This document shows positions 33,570 to 42,815 of a DNA stretch of 64,000 nt, one piece after another. The stretch spans positions 4,606,501 through 4,670,500 of the forward strand of contig CP051237.1 of assembly GCA_017794825.1 (NCBI GenBank), given 5' to 3'. Within the stretch, counting starts at the first letter, position 1, and every line of letters begins with the position of its first letter. The notes below the pieces were generated by a model. The model saw only the letters and a program-made list of their open reading frames with translations, was not told the DNA's origin and did no database searches. This DNA is from Pararhizobium sp. Its GTDB lineage: Bacteria > Pseudomonadota > Alphaproteobacteria > Rhizobiales > Rhizobiaceae. The position numbers and the translations under genes were made by a program.

Positions 33570-34427
33570 ATGGATTCCAACCGCTTCATTCTCGCAGCCC
33601 AGTGCGTCAATCGTCCCGGCATCGTTTCGGCCGTGTCCACCGCGATATTCGAGCTCGGTTGCAATATCCTCGATTCCCAGCAATTCGACGATACAGAGAG
33701 CGGTCGCTTTTTCGTGCGCATGGTCTTCAACCACGACACGGTCACGCTGGACGAGGTGAGGGCGGTTCTGGAGCCTGTGATGAACCGGCTGGACATGGAG
33801 TGGACGCTCCGGGACCGCGAACACCGCCGCAAGGTGCTGCTGCTGGCGTCGCGTTTCGACCATTGCCTGGGCGATCTTCTCTATCGCTGGCGGAGCGGCG
33901 ACCTCGAAATGGACGTGGTCGGCATCATCTCGAACTATCCGCGGGACACCTACAAGCAGATCACGATGGGAGATATTCCGTTTCATCACCTGCCGATCAC
34001 GAAGGAAACCAAGCCGCAGCAGGAACAACAGATCACGGATCTGATCGAGGAAACCGGCGCCGAACTGGTAGTGCTTGCCCGCTACATGCAAATATTGTCG
34101 GATCAGATGTCGCGCAGCCTGTCGGGCAAATGCATCAATATCCATCATTCATTCCTGCCGGGTTTCAAGGGCGCGCGTCCCTATCACCAGGCGCATGAGC
34201 GCGGCGTGAAACTGATCGGCGCAACGGCGCATTTCGTCACCGGAGACCTCGACGAGGGACCGATCATCGAACAGGACGTCGAGCGGATCAGTCACCGCGA
34301 CACGCCCGAGGGCCTGGTTCGCAAGGGACGGGACATCGAAAGGCGGGTGCTTGCGCGCGCGGTGCGATACTATCTGCAGGACCGGGTTTTCATGAACGGC
34401 GCGAAGACGGTGGTCTTTCCGGAATAG
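33570..34427 (+). CDS. purU: Formyltetrahydrofolate deformylase
   Basis: 285 residues. It hydrolyses 10-formyl-tetrahydrofolate to formate and tetrahydrofolate, balancing one-carbon pools. An N-terminal ACT domain (about 6-85, NRPGIVSAVSTAIFELGCNI) is followed by a formyltransferase-like catalytic domain with IHHSFLPGFKGARPYHQA and the active-site aspartate in THFVTGDLDEGPIIEQD-like text (here TAHFVTGDLDEGPII). The ATG at 33570 begins the conserved domain; upstream in-frame codons to 33480 are Ala/Arg-rich and cross a GC hairpin (GCGCGCC-AA-GGCGCGC), so they are not coding. Length matches the family. Confidence 0.95.
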   Translation: MDSNRFILAAQCVNRPGIVSAVSTAIFELGCNILDSQQFDDTESGRFFVRMVFNHDTVTLDEVRAVLEPVMNRLDMEWTLRDREHRRKVLLLASRFDHCLGDLLYRWRSGDLEMDVVGIISNYPRDTYKQITMGDIPFHHLPITKETKPQQEQQITDLIEETGAELVVLARYMQILSDQMSRSLSGKCINIHHSFLPGFKGARPYHQAHERGVKLIGATAHFVTGDLDEGPIIEQDVERISHRDTPEGLVRKGRDIERRVLARAVRYYLQDRVFMNGAKTVVFPE

Positions 34428-34500
34428 AAAGCGCTGAATTCCGGTCCGACAACCGCCATGTTGTTTACACGGCCTGGCAAATCAGGTCAGTATCGCCGAC

Positions 34501-36051
34501 ATGTACGCTTCGCACGGATTTCTTCGCTCCGACATCGGCGATGTCGATATTGTCTGCCATGACGGCGTCTATCACCTCTTTCATCTCGTTCTGCCCAATC
34601 ATGATTTTATCGCCCATGCGGTAAGCAAGGACGGAATGGCGTGGAACCGCGTCCGCAACGCCCTGTTCGTGGGCGAGCCGGGCGAATGGGACGACGACAT
34701 GCTGTGGACGATGCATGTCTCGCCGGATCCCGAAAAACCGGGATCCTGGCGGATGTTCTACACCGGCCTCTCCCGCGCGGAATTCGGACGGGTGCAGCGC
34801 GTCGGTCTTGCGCGGTCTGACGATCTCTATCACTGGAAGCGTTGCGACAACGGCAATTACCCGCTTGAGATCGACGGTGGGTACTATGAATCCAGCGCGG
34901 ACGAGGGCCGCAAATGGGTGAGTTTCCGGGACCCGTTCTTCTACCGCGACGAGGAAAGCGGCGAACGGCTGCTGTTGTCGTCGGCGCGGATAAACGAGGG
35001 GCCGATCATCCGTCGCGGTTGCGTGGGGCTTGCGCGGGAAGTCGAACCGGACGTGTTCGTCTTCGACAAGCCGTTGCACCGGCCGGGTCTCTACGACGAC
35101 ATCGAAGTGCCCAACCTGATCCGCATCAAGGACCGCTACTTCCTGCTCGGGTCCATACGCGAAGACACCAAGATACATTACTGGTGGTCGGACCGGATCG
35201 AGGGTCCGTATGAGAACTTCTACGACAACGTGCTGCTGCCGGAAGGAAACTACGCCGCAAGAATCTGCTGCTACGAGGGCAAGCATCTGCTGTTCAATTT
35301 CTTCTCGAGGAAGGAAACGCTCTACGGCCGCGATGTCATCACGAGGCTGCTGCCGCCGCCGAAGGAGATCGTTGCAGGCAAGGACGGAAGACTGCATCTG
35401 AAATCCTTCAGCGGATTTGACGCTCTGGTCTGCGATCGCGAAACGATCAGCGACCCCGGCCAGATCGCCATGTTGTTCGACAATCCCCACGCCCGCGTCG
35501 AGGAGCTGGACGACGGCATGCACATTCTGTGCCCCAGCGGCTATGAGGCGTTTCTGCTGCCCGGCGTGCGACGAGACTTCCGGCTGCGCGCGCGCATCGA
35601 ACTCGCGGGGCTTGGCAAATGCGGCATGGTGATACGCGTGTCGGAAGAGGGCGACGGCTATTATCTTTCGCTCGACCTGGTCAAGGGAATAGCCCAGATC
35701 CGGCACTGGGGAGCCAATCCGACGCCGGAGTTCGAGCACGCCTTCAGCTACCAGACTCTGCAGACCGGCTACTTCCTTTCGAACATCATGCAGGGCGGAT
35801 GGGAGATCGAATTCGTCACCCATGGCATGTATCTCGAATTGTCGATCAACGGACAGGTGACGCTGAGCCTGGTCGATGACGGTTTCCATGAGGGACATGT
35901 CGGCTTCTACACGGAATCGGCCAATCTCAAACTCGGCGATGTCGTGATGGAATCGCTCAGTCGCCCGACCAGGGATCAGGACAGCGTGTATACGGCCACC
36001 CGTCCCGTGGATGCGGAGATCGTCGGACCGGGTCCGGCCAGCGAAATATGA
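34501..36051 (+). CDS. Glycoside hydrolase of the GH32/68/43 five-bladed propeller type
   Basis: 516 residues: a beta-propeller (about 1-320) and a C-terminal beta-sandwich-like half (about 340-490). Clan-like catalytic residues can be placed: aspartate in DVDIV (14-16), the stabilising FRDP (142-145) and the acid/base glutamate in IEVPNL (E202). The family cleaves or transfers fructosyl or related sugars. The stop overlaps the next start (ATGA), tying it to a sugar-phosphate phosphatase and a sucrose/mannosylfructose-type synthase. A turnover role for the sugar made by that pair is inferred. A secretion signal is absent, so it is probably cytoplasmic. Confidence 0.75.
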   Translation: MYASHGFLRSDIGDVDIVCHDGVYHLFHLVLPNHDFIAHAVSKDGMAWNRVRNALFVGEPGEWDDDMLWTMHVSPDPEKPGSWRMFYTGLSRAEFGRVQRVGLARSDDLYHWKRCDNGNYPLEIDGGYYESSADEGRKWVSFRDPFFYRDEESGERLLLSSARINEGPIIRRGCVGLAREVEPDVFVFDKPLHRPGLYDDIEVPNLIRIKDRYFLLGSIREDTKIHYWWSDRIEGPYENFYDNVLLPEGNYAARICCYEGKHLLFNFFSRKETLYGRDVITRLLPPPKEIVAGKDGRLHLKSFSGFDALVCDRETISDPGQIAMLFDNPHARVEELDDGMHILCPSGYEAFLLPGVRRDFRLRARIELAGLGKCGMVIRVSEEGDGYYLSLDLVKGIAQIRHWGANPTPEFEHAFSYQTLQTGYFLSNIMQGGWEIEFVTHGMYLELSINGQVTLSLVDDGFHEGHVGFYTESANLKLGDVVMESLSRPTRDQDSVYTATRPVDAEIVGPGPASEI

Positions 36052-36773
36052 CGGGCGCGCGCCATTTGGTCGTCAGCGACATCGACGACACGCTGACCGG
36101 CGACGCGCAGGCGCTTTACGATTTGACGCGCATACTCGCCGAGCATCGCGAAACCGTGCGATTTGCGCTGAATTCCAGCCGTCCTTCGGCGAGTGTCGAC
36201 AAAACCATCGAAACCGAATTTCCGCCGGATTTCGAAGCGGACGCCTGCATTACCGCGATGGGGACCGAAATCCGCATCGACGGGGCTCTGCTCGAGGATT
36301 GGGAAGACAGGTTCAGGGGGTGGCCCCGCGACGAGATCTTTCGCATCGTGGAGGCCGAGGGACATCAACCGCATGCGCCGGAATTCCAGACCCGCTACAA
36401 GGCGAGCTTCGCCGTGCCGCGCGGCGGACCGCAGGACCATGTCCGTGAAATCCTTGCCAAAACAGGCGCTGATTACCGGTTAATCGCCTCCGGCGAGGAC
36501 GATTTCGATATCATCCCGTCGCTGGCCGGCAAGGACAATGCGGCGATTTTTCTCGCCGGGTTCCTTGGAATTTCCAACGAGCGCCTTATAGTTGCAGGGG
36601 ACTCTCAGAACGACCTTGCCATGTTCCAGGTCGCATCCCGGGCCATCGCTGTGGGCAACGCCCGCCCGGAACTCCTCGACGCGATGCCCGTTAACACAAG
36701 TTACCGCGCGACCCGAAACCACGCCGCGGGAGTACTCGAAGGCCTCAGGCATTTCGGTGTGATTCAAGATTAA
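36048..36773 (+). CDS. HAD-IIB sugar-phosphate phosphatase (sucrose/mannosylfructose-phosphate phosphatase-like)
   Basis: 241 residues. HAD motif I DIDDTLT at about 10-16 (nucleophile Asp and acid/base Asp), motif III Lys in TRYKASF, and motif IV GDSQNDLAMF. The cap is of the Cof/SPP type used by sucrose-6-phosphate phosphatase and MfpsB. It overlaps the hydrolase gene by 4 bases and lies 36 bases upstream of the synthase-like glycosyltransferase, the partner whose phosphorylated product it would release. Confidence 0.85.
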   Translation: MTGARHLVVSDIDDTLTGDAQALYDLTRILAEHRETVRFALNSSRPSASVDKTIETEFPPDFEADACITAMGTEIRIDGALLEDWEDRFRGWPRDEIFRIVEAEGHQPHAPEFQTRYKASFAVPRGGPQDHVREILAKTGADYRLIASGEDDFDIIPSLAGKDNAAIFLAGFLGISNERLIVAGDSQNDLAMFQVASRAIAVGNARPELLDAMPVNTSYRATRNHAAGVLEGLRHFGVIQD

Positions 36774-36809
36774 AAGGGCCGCGCTTTCGCTTGATCGAAA
36801 GGACCCTTC

Positions 36810-38096
36810 ATGCCCGAGAACACACTTGGCTCACTGATGATGATTTCCCTGCACGGTTACGTGGCGGGCTCTCCGGAGCTCGGCAAACCGGATACGGGAG
36901 GCCAGGTGGTTTTCGTGCTCGAACTGGCCAAACGCTTTGCGCGGCTCGGCTACCGCGTCGATGTCGTCACCCGTCAGTTCGAGGACCAGCCGGCCGAGGA
37001 TCGCATCAACGACAATCTGCGCATCTGGCGCATTCCTTTCGGCGGTCCGGACTTTATCCGCAAGGAAGACATGCACGACTGGTACGGCGATTTCGTGAGC
37101 AATCTTCTGGCGGCGGTGCGGGCGCGCAAGCTGCACTACGACATCGTCAACAGCCATTACTGGGATGCCGGCGTGTCGGGCCAGAAAATCGCCGAAGAGC
37201 TCCAGATCCCGCATATTCACACGCCGCATTCTCTCGGCTGGTGGAAGGCGAAGACGATGAAGGGCGCCAACGAGGCCGACTTCGCCGATTACCGCTTCGA
37301 CGAACGGATCCAGAAGGAATTCGTGCTCTACCGCAATTGCGACCACATCATTGCGACGAGCGAACATCAGGTCCAGCTCATCGAGAAACAATACGACATG
37401 CCGCGGGAGAACATCACGATGATTCCCCCCGGCATCGACGAACAGCGGTTCACCCCGGTTCCGCCGCAGAAACTCAAGGAAATCCGCCTGAAGCACGACC
37501 TGAAACCGACGGACGTTTATGTCGTGGGGCGGGCCGCGACCAACAAGGGATACGACCTGATCATCGACGCGCTGCCGACCTTGAAGGAACTGCAGCCGAA
37601 AGCGCGCCTTGTGCTCGCCGCCGGCGCCAATTCTGCCGCGGACAAGAAGCTTTTGACCCGCTGGAAGAAAAAAGCCGAGGAGATCGGCGTGGCCGACAGC
37701 GTGGACTGGCGCGGCTATGTGGCGGACGACGATCTTGCGGACTATTATCGCGCGGCGGGCGTTTTCGCCCTGCCGTCGCGCTACGAACCCTTCGGCATGA
37801 CGGCGGTCGAGGCGATGGCCTGCGGCACGCCGACGGTGCTGACCACGCGCGGGGGGTTGTTCGACCAGATCGAATTCGGCCGGCACGCGCTGATCGCCGA
37901 TCCGACGCGCCCGGTCGAGTTCGCGACGATGATCAACATGGCCTTGCAGTATCCATGGCTTCGCGACACGCTGGTCGTCGAAGGCGCGCGCTTCGCCCGC
38001 CGCCAGTTCGGCTGGACGGGCATCGCAAGACGCACCATCAGCATATTCGAGCGGTTCAAGGGCCGCTACGAGCCGGAGCTGGATGAGACGGCGTGA
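36810..38096 (+). CDS. Glycosyltransferase family 4, mannosylfructose- or sucrose-phosphate synthase-like
   Basis: 428 residues of GT-B fold. N-terminal text SLHGYVAGSPELGKPDTGGQ with LELAKRFARLGY, then HTPHSLGWWKAK, and the donor-site motif RYEPFGMTAVEAMACGTP (E-x7-E) are those of sucrose-phosphate-synthase-type GT4 enzymes. The close resemblance of the opening to what is remembered of the Agrobacterium MfpsA makes GDP-mannose plus fructose-6-phosphate to mannosylfructose-phosphate the favoured reaction; sucrose-phosphate synthesis is the alternative. The product would be a compatible solute. AAGGA precedes the ATG. A 431-codon frame in the next register is an overlap artefact. Confidence 0.82.
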   Translation: MPENTLGSLMMISLHGYVAGSPELGKPDTGGQVVFVLELAKRFARLGYRVDVVTRQFEDQPAEDRINDNLRIWRIPFGGPDFIRKEDMHDWYGDFVSNLLAAVRARKLHYDIVNSHYWDAGVSGQKIAEELQIPHIHTPHSLGWWKAKTMKGANEADFADYRFDERIQKEFVLYRNCDHIIATSEHQVQLIEKQYDMPRENITMIPPGIDEQRFTPVPPQKLKEIRLKHDLKPTDVYVVGRAATNKGYDLIIDALPTLKELQPKARLVLAAGANSAADKKLLTRWKKKAEEIGVADSVDWRGYVADDDLADYYRAAGVFALPSRYEPFGMTAVEAMACGTPTVLTTRGGLFDQIEFGRHALIADPTRPVEFATMINMALQYPWLRDTLVVEGARFARRQFGWTGIARRTISIFERFKGRYEPELDETA

Positions 38097-38148
38097 GGTC
38101 GCGCAAAGACATTTTGCTTGGCTTGCGGACGCCGAGAGGTCGTTCTGG

Positions 38149-38169
38149 ATCCCGCATCAAGTGCGGGAT
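38149..38169. repeat. Small palindromic element ATCCCGCA-TCAAG-TGCGGGAT
   Basis: Perfect 8-bp inverted repeat preceded by GTCGTTCTGG. Similar elements built on GGATCCCG...TCAAG...CGGGAT recur in intergenic regions of alphaproteobacterial genomes. It lies in the 275-base gap after the glycosyltransferase gene, which otherwise holds no gene, and may also act as a transcription terminator. Confidence 0.55.
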
Positions 38170-38371
38170 GAGGGAAGTTGGGGAGGCGGGGAGGAACGGA
38201 AAGCCCGGTGTCCGGATCATCTGCTGCGCTGGCTTTCTCAAATAGACTTTCATTTTCTCCTCGTCGCGGGAGAAGGTCCGCGATCCAGGAACTACATGAG
38301 CACGTCTGCAGAGCGGCGCCAGGGAACCCCGCGCCGGGGCGCGGGGCTGGATCGGTGGGAAATTGGCGTCG

Positions 38372-39190
38372 TTACCGGGCGAGGCCCTGCGATTGTAGCC
38401 AGGCGATGGAGTCCGGTATCTTCGTCTTGTCGCGGATCTCGATGATCAGACGCGGATTGGATTCCAGAAGACCGAGGGCCGCGAAGACGGATTTCCAGCA
38501 GATCGTGCCTTCGCCCAGGCTCCAGTGCCGATCGGCGTAGCCGTCGGCGTCCTGAAGGTGGATGTGGTTGAGCAGGTTTCCGGCCGCATGCACGTAGTAG
38601 TCGACGGGCGGCGCGCCGGTTGAGCCGTGCGCGTAGAAGGCGTGGCCGGTGTCGATCGAGACCCTGACGCTGTCGGAATCGAAGCTGCGGCACAATTCGA
38701 CGCGGGCATGGGGATCCTTGTCCTCGATGTTTTCGATGACAAGCACGCAGCCGATGTCTTCGGCGCGCTTGACGACGTCCCTGAGGGTTTCGTGACACCG
38801 CTCGACGAGCTGTGCGCGAGCTTCGGCGTAGTTGTCCAGATTGTTGTAGTCCCACGTCGTGTAGGGCGAGTGGATGACCATCTGGTCTGCGCCAACCATT
38901 TCACAGACATCGAGGCCCTGCATGAAACGCTTGCGGACGACAGCCCGTATGTCCGGATCCTGCGACGCGATGGTGAAACCCCAGAAGGGGCCGTGAATTC
39001 CGATCCGTCCTTCATGGCCGTCCAGGAGCTGCTTCGCGCGACCCGCGGCGGATTGCCAGTCGCCTTCGAGGAGATCGGCGGAGAAGAAATCCTGGATTTC
39101 CAGATCGCGCGGGAGCTCACGCATTAGGTCGCGATGTTTTTCGTAGTAGTCGAGCGTCATGGCCGCGCCGACAATCGGTAGTTCACTCAT
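38372..39190 (-). CDS. Sugar phosphate isomerase/epimerase (xylose-isomerase-like TIM barrel)
   Basis: 272 residues from the ATG at 39190 (GAGG upstream); the longer frame to 39271 is leader. Metal-ligand motifs of the AP-endonuclease-2 TIM barrel are seen: IGIHGPFWGF, VIHSPYT, LVIENIED (Glu), VRVSIDTGHAF (Asp, His), NHIHLQDADG and LIIEIRDK (Glu). These enzymes isomerise or epimerise sugars or act on inositols; the substrate is not evident. It is divergent from the phosphodiesterase/ABC-importer cluster, so it may process an imported sugar. Confidence 0.85.
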   Translation of the reverse strand: MSELPIVGAAMTLDYYEKHRDLMRELPRDLEIQDFFSADLLEGDWQSAAGRAKQLLDGHEGRIGIHGPFWGFTIASQDPDIRAVVRKRFMQGLDVCEMVGADQMVIHSPYTTWDYNNLDNYAEARAQLVERCHETLRDVVKRAEDIGCVLVIENIEDKDPHARVELCRSFDSDSVRVSIDTGHAFYAHGSTGAPPVDYYVHAAGNLLNHIHLQDADGYADRHWSLGEGTICWKSVFAALGLLESNPRLIIEIRDKTKIPDSIAWLQSQGLAR

Positions 39191-39244
39191 CAGAGATCCT
39201 CGTAACGGGAAGGGGCGGCCGGAGAAACGACCGCGATACAGACA

Positions 39245-39264
39245 ATGCGCCTGCAGAGGCGCAT
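39245..39264. promoter_or_regulatory. Palindrome ATGCGCCT-GCAG-AGGCGCAT
   Basis: Perfect 8-bp inverted repeat 55 bases upstream of the isomerase start in the 256-base divergent gap to the phosphodiesterase gene. It is a candidate operator for that divergent pair or a leader hairpin. The rest of the gap shows only a possible promoter (GGTATAAATACTG near 39370). Confidence 0.4.
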
Positions 39265-39446
39265 CCTTCACATGATCACAAAGCGATGACAGACGGATTG
39301 CAGTTTGATTTCAGAATTGTGATCCGGTGGGCGGCGACCTGTGGAACAGGGCCGTCGGCAAACCACCGGTATAAATACTGTCACAAACTGCGCTTAGGCT
39401 CTCGCTGTCATTCCGCATATCAATCTCAATTCCGGCGATCACGAGC

Positions 39447-40916
39447 ATGCAGGCGCGCAAGGCGGTAATTTGTGTTTTCGACGGCCTGCGGCCGGATATG
39501 GTCAGCAGGGACGCGACCCCCAATCTCTGGCGTTTCGCGGCGGACGGCTTATGGCTGCGACAGGCAAGATCGGTGTTTCCTTCGATGACCCGCGTCGCCA
39601 CGACGAGCTTCGCCACCGGTTCGAAGCCGCAGACTCACGGCGTCGTCAACAACGCGTTTTTTCATCGGTCCGTAATCGCCGACACGGCGCTGGATACATC
39701 GAGGGCGGATCATCTGGCCCTTGCGGAACGGTTTCACGAGGGGCGGTTCGTCGAGGCGGCCGGTCTTGGCTGCGCCCTGGCGAAAGCCGGCAAGAGCTAT
39801 TGCGTCGTCCATTCCGGTTCCGCCGGTTCGGCCTATCTGGTGAACCATCGGGCGTCGCACAATGGTCACTGGACGTTTTCCATTCACGGTCGTGAATTCA
39901 CCCGCACTCCGGCGGCCGTGGACGAGGTCGTCGAAAGGTTCGGACCGCTGCCGCGCAGCAATGGCGCGCCGAAGTTCCTGGAGGCCGAGTACGCGACCCG
40001 CGTGATGACGGACCATGTCCTTGCCCGTTTGCAGCCGGATGTCGCGCTGATCTGGTTCTCGGAGCCGGACACGTCCTACCACTACCGGCAGATAGGCTCT
40101 CGGGACTCAATTGACGTGACGCGCAAGGTCGACGCCTGCTTCGGCTCCATCCTCGACGCCATCTACAGCGGGCCCGACGCCGCAGACACGCTGGTCGTCG
40201 CGATGAGCGATCACGGCCAGATAAGCATGACGGGCGAGTTCGACCTGATCGGCGCGCTGAACGAACGGGGGTTCAAGGCGAGCGACCGCGTGGAAAACGG
40301 CGCGGAGGTGCTGGCGACATACGGATCCGTGTCCGGACTGAGCCTCGTCAACCCGGACGCAAGGCGGCTGCAGGATCTGGCGGCCACGCTGATGCACATG
40401 CCCGAGACCGGGATGGTGTTTTCCCGAGGCGGCGAAGCCGGCGATGACGCCATCGCCGGGACGCTGGCCTATTCCCTGATCGGGATCGATCATCCCCGCG
40501 CTCCCGATCTCTTCTGGCTCGCCCGATCCTCGACAGCGCCGGATCTTTCCGGCGCGCCCGGCGCCGGGCTGTTCACCGGCGGCGTGGGCGTTCCGGTCGG
40601 CGGCGGTATGCATGGAGGGCTCAATCCGCACGAACTCAACACCATGCTGGCATTCGGGGGCGCCGGGATCGAGCGTTACGGACAGATTGACGACGCTGCG
40701 GACCTGACTTCGATTGCGCCGACGGTTCTCGCCATGATGGGCGTAGCCGCGCCTGACACGATGACAGGAAAGCCGATCGCCGCGGTGACCGGGCATGAAC
40801 AGCCTGAAAGCAGCAGAAGGCGGGTTGAGGCGGAGTTCAACGGCTTTCGCCAGTCGCTCGACATCGTTGAGCATGGAAATTCAAATATCGTGCTCGGCGG
40901 TGGAAGAGAAAGCTGA
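39447..40916 (+). CDS. Alkaline-phosphatase-superfamily phosphodiesterase/nucleotide pyrophosphatase
   Basis: 489 residues without a signal peptide. Metal and nucleophile motifs of the NPP-like group: CVFDGLRPDM (Asp), VFPSMTRVATTSFATG with the Thr nucleophile, WFSEPDTSYHY, MSDHGQ (Asp, His) and the late GGGMHGGLNP (His). Such enzymes hydrolyse phosphodiesters or pyrophosphates. The gene is 161 bases upstream of a family-5 ABC importer and may open the imported phosphodiester-containing compound inside the cell; this is inferred from linkage. Confidence 0.85.
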   Translation: MQARKAVICVFDGLRPDMVSRDATPNLWRFAADGLWLRQARSVFPSMTRVATTSFATGSKPQTHGVVNNAFFHRSVIADTALDTSRADHLALAERFHEGRFVEAAGLGCALAKAGKSYCVVHSGSAGSAYLVNHRASHNGHWTFSIHGREFTRTPAAVDEVVERFGPLPRSNGAPKFLEAEYATRVMTDHVLARLQPDVALIWFSEPDTSYHYRQIGSRDSIDVTRKVDACFGSILDAIYSGPDAADTLVVAMSDHGQISMTGEFDLIGALNERGFKASDRVENGAEVLATYGSVSGLSLVNPDARRLQDLAATLMHMPETGMVFSRGGEAGDDAIAGTLAYSLIGIDHPRAPDLFWLARSSTAPDLSGAPGAGLFTGGVGVPVGGGMHGGLNPHELNTMLAFGGAGIERYGQIDDAADLTSIAPTVLAMMGVAAPDTMTGKPIAAVTGHEQPESSRRRVEAEFNGFRQSLDIVEHGNSNIVLGGGRES

Positions 40917-40991
40917 AAGTCGATGACTTTCATATAGATGAAGACGGTGAACAGCTTAATAAAACTGTCACCGCACCGAAAAGATCAGGTC

Positions 40992-41009
40992 ACAATAGCC
41001 GACTATTGT
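40992..41009. promoter_or_regulatory. Palindrome ACAATAG-CCGA-CTATTGT
   Basis: Perfect 7-bp inverted repeat 68 bases upstream of the binding-protein gene, flanked by GTC and GAC at a slightly larger distance. It is a candidate operator of the importer operon. Confidence 0.4.
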
Positions 41010-41077
41010 AATCGTGACGCTGTTCTCCTCCCAGGCGTCAAAGATTTATTCATCACACCACTTACGAGGGCTACTCA

Positions 41078-42736
41078 ATGAGCTACCTGCGCAAGCATGC
41101 TGCACTTTTTCTTGGCGCGACTTTTCTCGCCACGAGCTGTTTTACTTCACCGGCGCTTTCGGAAGAGCGTCCGGACGTTACAGTCGCCGTCCAGCAGATC
41201 GTCAACGCCGGAGCGCTCGACGTGCTGCGCGAGCAGTCGAATGTGGGCGCCCGCGTTTTCTATTCGATCTTCGAAACCCTGATCGACTACGACCGCCAGC
41301 AGCCGGACCTGCCGCAGAAGCCGGGTCTCGCCACCGAATGGAAGCGCATCGACGACAAGACCGTCGAACTGAAGTTGCGTCCCGACGTCAAGTTTCACAA
41401 TGGCGACGTCATGACCGCCGACGATGTTGTCTTCACCTTCTCCAAGGAGCGGTTCGGCCAGCTTGACGAGCAGGAAGCCGCCCGCAAGGAAGGCAGCACG
41501 CTGTTCACGAACACCGCCAGCTCCAATTCGGTCGGCAAGGTGCCGCCGGCGGAAGTCGCCGCTGTCGCCAAGCGCGCCTGGCCGAATCTCGACCGTGTCG
41601 AGAAAGTCGACGACATGACCGTTCGCTTCGTATCGACGGTTCCCGATCCCACGCTCGAAGGCCGGATTTCGCGTTACGGCGCCGAAATTCTTTCCAAGCG
41701 CGCCTATGAAGAAGCCGAAAGCTGGCTGGACTTCGCCCGCAAGCCTGTCGGCACCGGTCCTTACAAGGTTGTCGACTTCAAGCCGGACAACGTTCTGGTC
41801 CTCGAAGCGCATGACGCGTACTGGGGCGGCGAGCCTCCGATCAAGACGCTTCGCTTCGTGGTGGTTCCGGAAGTCGCAAGCCGCGTCAACGGACTGCTTT
41901 CCGGCGAATACCAGTTCATCACCGATGTGCCTCCGGACCAGATCAAGACTATTGAGGACGACGCCAAGTTCGAGGTTGTCGGCGGCCCGATCACCAATCA
42001 CCGCCTGATGGTGTTCGACAAGAACAACGGCCCGATGCAGAACCCGAAGATCCGCCAGGCCATGACGCACGCTATCGATCGCGACACCATCGTCAACGCC
42101 CTGTGGGGCGACCGCACGGCGGTTCCGGCAGGACTGCAGTGGGAATATTACGGCGACATGTATCTGTCGGACTGGACCGTTCCGGAATACGACCTGGAGC
42201 TGGCAATGAAGCTCGTTCAGGAATCCGGTTACAACGGCGAACCGATCATCATGCGGGTTCTGAACAACTACTACACCAACCAGGTGTCGACGGCGCAGAT
42301 CAACGCCGAAGCATTCCGCCAGATCGGTCTCAACATCCAGATGGAGATGAAGGAAAACTGGCAGCAGATCTTCGATACCGAATCCGGACCGCGCATGGTC
42401 CGAGACTGGTCGAACTCGGCTCCGTTCCCGGATCCGGTTTCCTCGATCGTCAACCAGCATTGCCAGAACGGCCAGCAGCAGCAGGTTGGCGAATGGACGA
42501 ACGAAGAGTTCAACGAGCTTTGCATCAAGCTCGAGACCTCGACAAATCTCGATGAGCGCCGCGCGGCTTTCCAGCGGATGCTCGAGATCGCCGAGCGTGA
42601 AGATCCCGCCTATACGGTTCTGCATCAGAGCGCGATCTTCTACGGCAAGCCGAAGAACATCGACTGGACCTGGTCCGGCCTGCAGTCGATGGACTTCCGT
42701 GGCGACAACTTCAAGGTCAACGATCTGGCGAACTGA
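41078..42736 (+). CDS. ABC transporter substrate-binding protein, family 5 (peptide/opine/nickel type)
   Basis: 552 residues with a Sec signal peptide (cleavage near ALS-E at 29) and the SBP_bac_5 pattern: YSIFETLIDYD, LKLRPDVKFHNGDVMTADDVVFT in part, VGTGPYKV and NPKIRQAMTHAIDRD. This binds the ligand in the periplasm for the four downstream transporter genes. The family covers peptides, glutathione, opines and oligosaccharides; the residues lining the pocket do not reveal which. Highly expressed codon choice and a following hairpin suggest an abundant product. Confidence 0.92.
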   Translation: MSYLRKHAALFLGATFLATSCFTSPALSEERPDVTVAVQQIVNAGALDVLREQSNVGARVFYSIFETLIDYDRQQPDLPQKPGLATEWKRIDDKTVELKLRPDVKFHNGDVMTADDVVFTFSKERFGQLDEQEAARKEGSTLFTNTASSNSVGKVPPAEVAAVAKRAWPNLDRVEKVDDMTVRFVSTVPDPTLEGRISRYGAEILSKRAYEEAESWLDFARKPVGTGPYKVVDFKPDNVLVLEAHDAYWGGEPPIKTLRFVVVPEVASRVNGLLSGEYQFITDVPPDQIKTIEDDAKFEVVGGPITNHRLMVFDKNNGPMQNPKIRQAMTHAIDRDTIVNALWGDRTAVPAGLQWEYYGDMYLSDWTVPEYDLELAMKLVQESGYNGEPIIMRVLNNYYTNQVSTAQINAEAFRQIGLNIQMEMKENWQQIFDTESGPRMVRDWSNSAPFPDPVSSIVNQHCQNGQQQQVGEWTNEEFNELCIKLETSTNLDERRAAFQRMLEIAEREDPAYTVLHQSAIFYGKPKNIDWTWSGLQSMDFRGDNFKVNDLAN

Positions 42737-42748
42737 CCTTTCCGCAAA

Positions 42749-42776
42749 CGGGCCGGGACGCGAGCGTTCCGGCCCG
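42749..42776 (+). terminator. GC-rich hairpin after the family-5 binding-protein gene
   Basis: 13-bp stem (CGGGCCGGGACGC / GCGTTCCGGCCCG, with one G-T pair) and a tight loop, 12 bases after the stop and followed by GTTCTTTTC. It acts as a partial terminator or 3'-end stabiliser before the ATPase gene. Confidence 0.7.
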
Positions 42777-42815
42777 GTTCTTTTCGGGAGGTGAGGAGAG
42801 TCAGGGTTGATCTGA

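Noticed and set aside
36791..38086. 431-codon plus-strand frame overlapping the glycosyltransferase
   Set aside because: Same strand, shifted register; Arg/Gly-rich nonsense, while the other frame has full GT4 motifs and a ribosome site.
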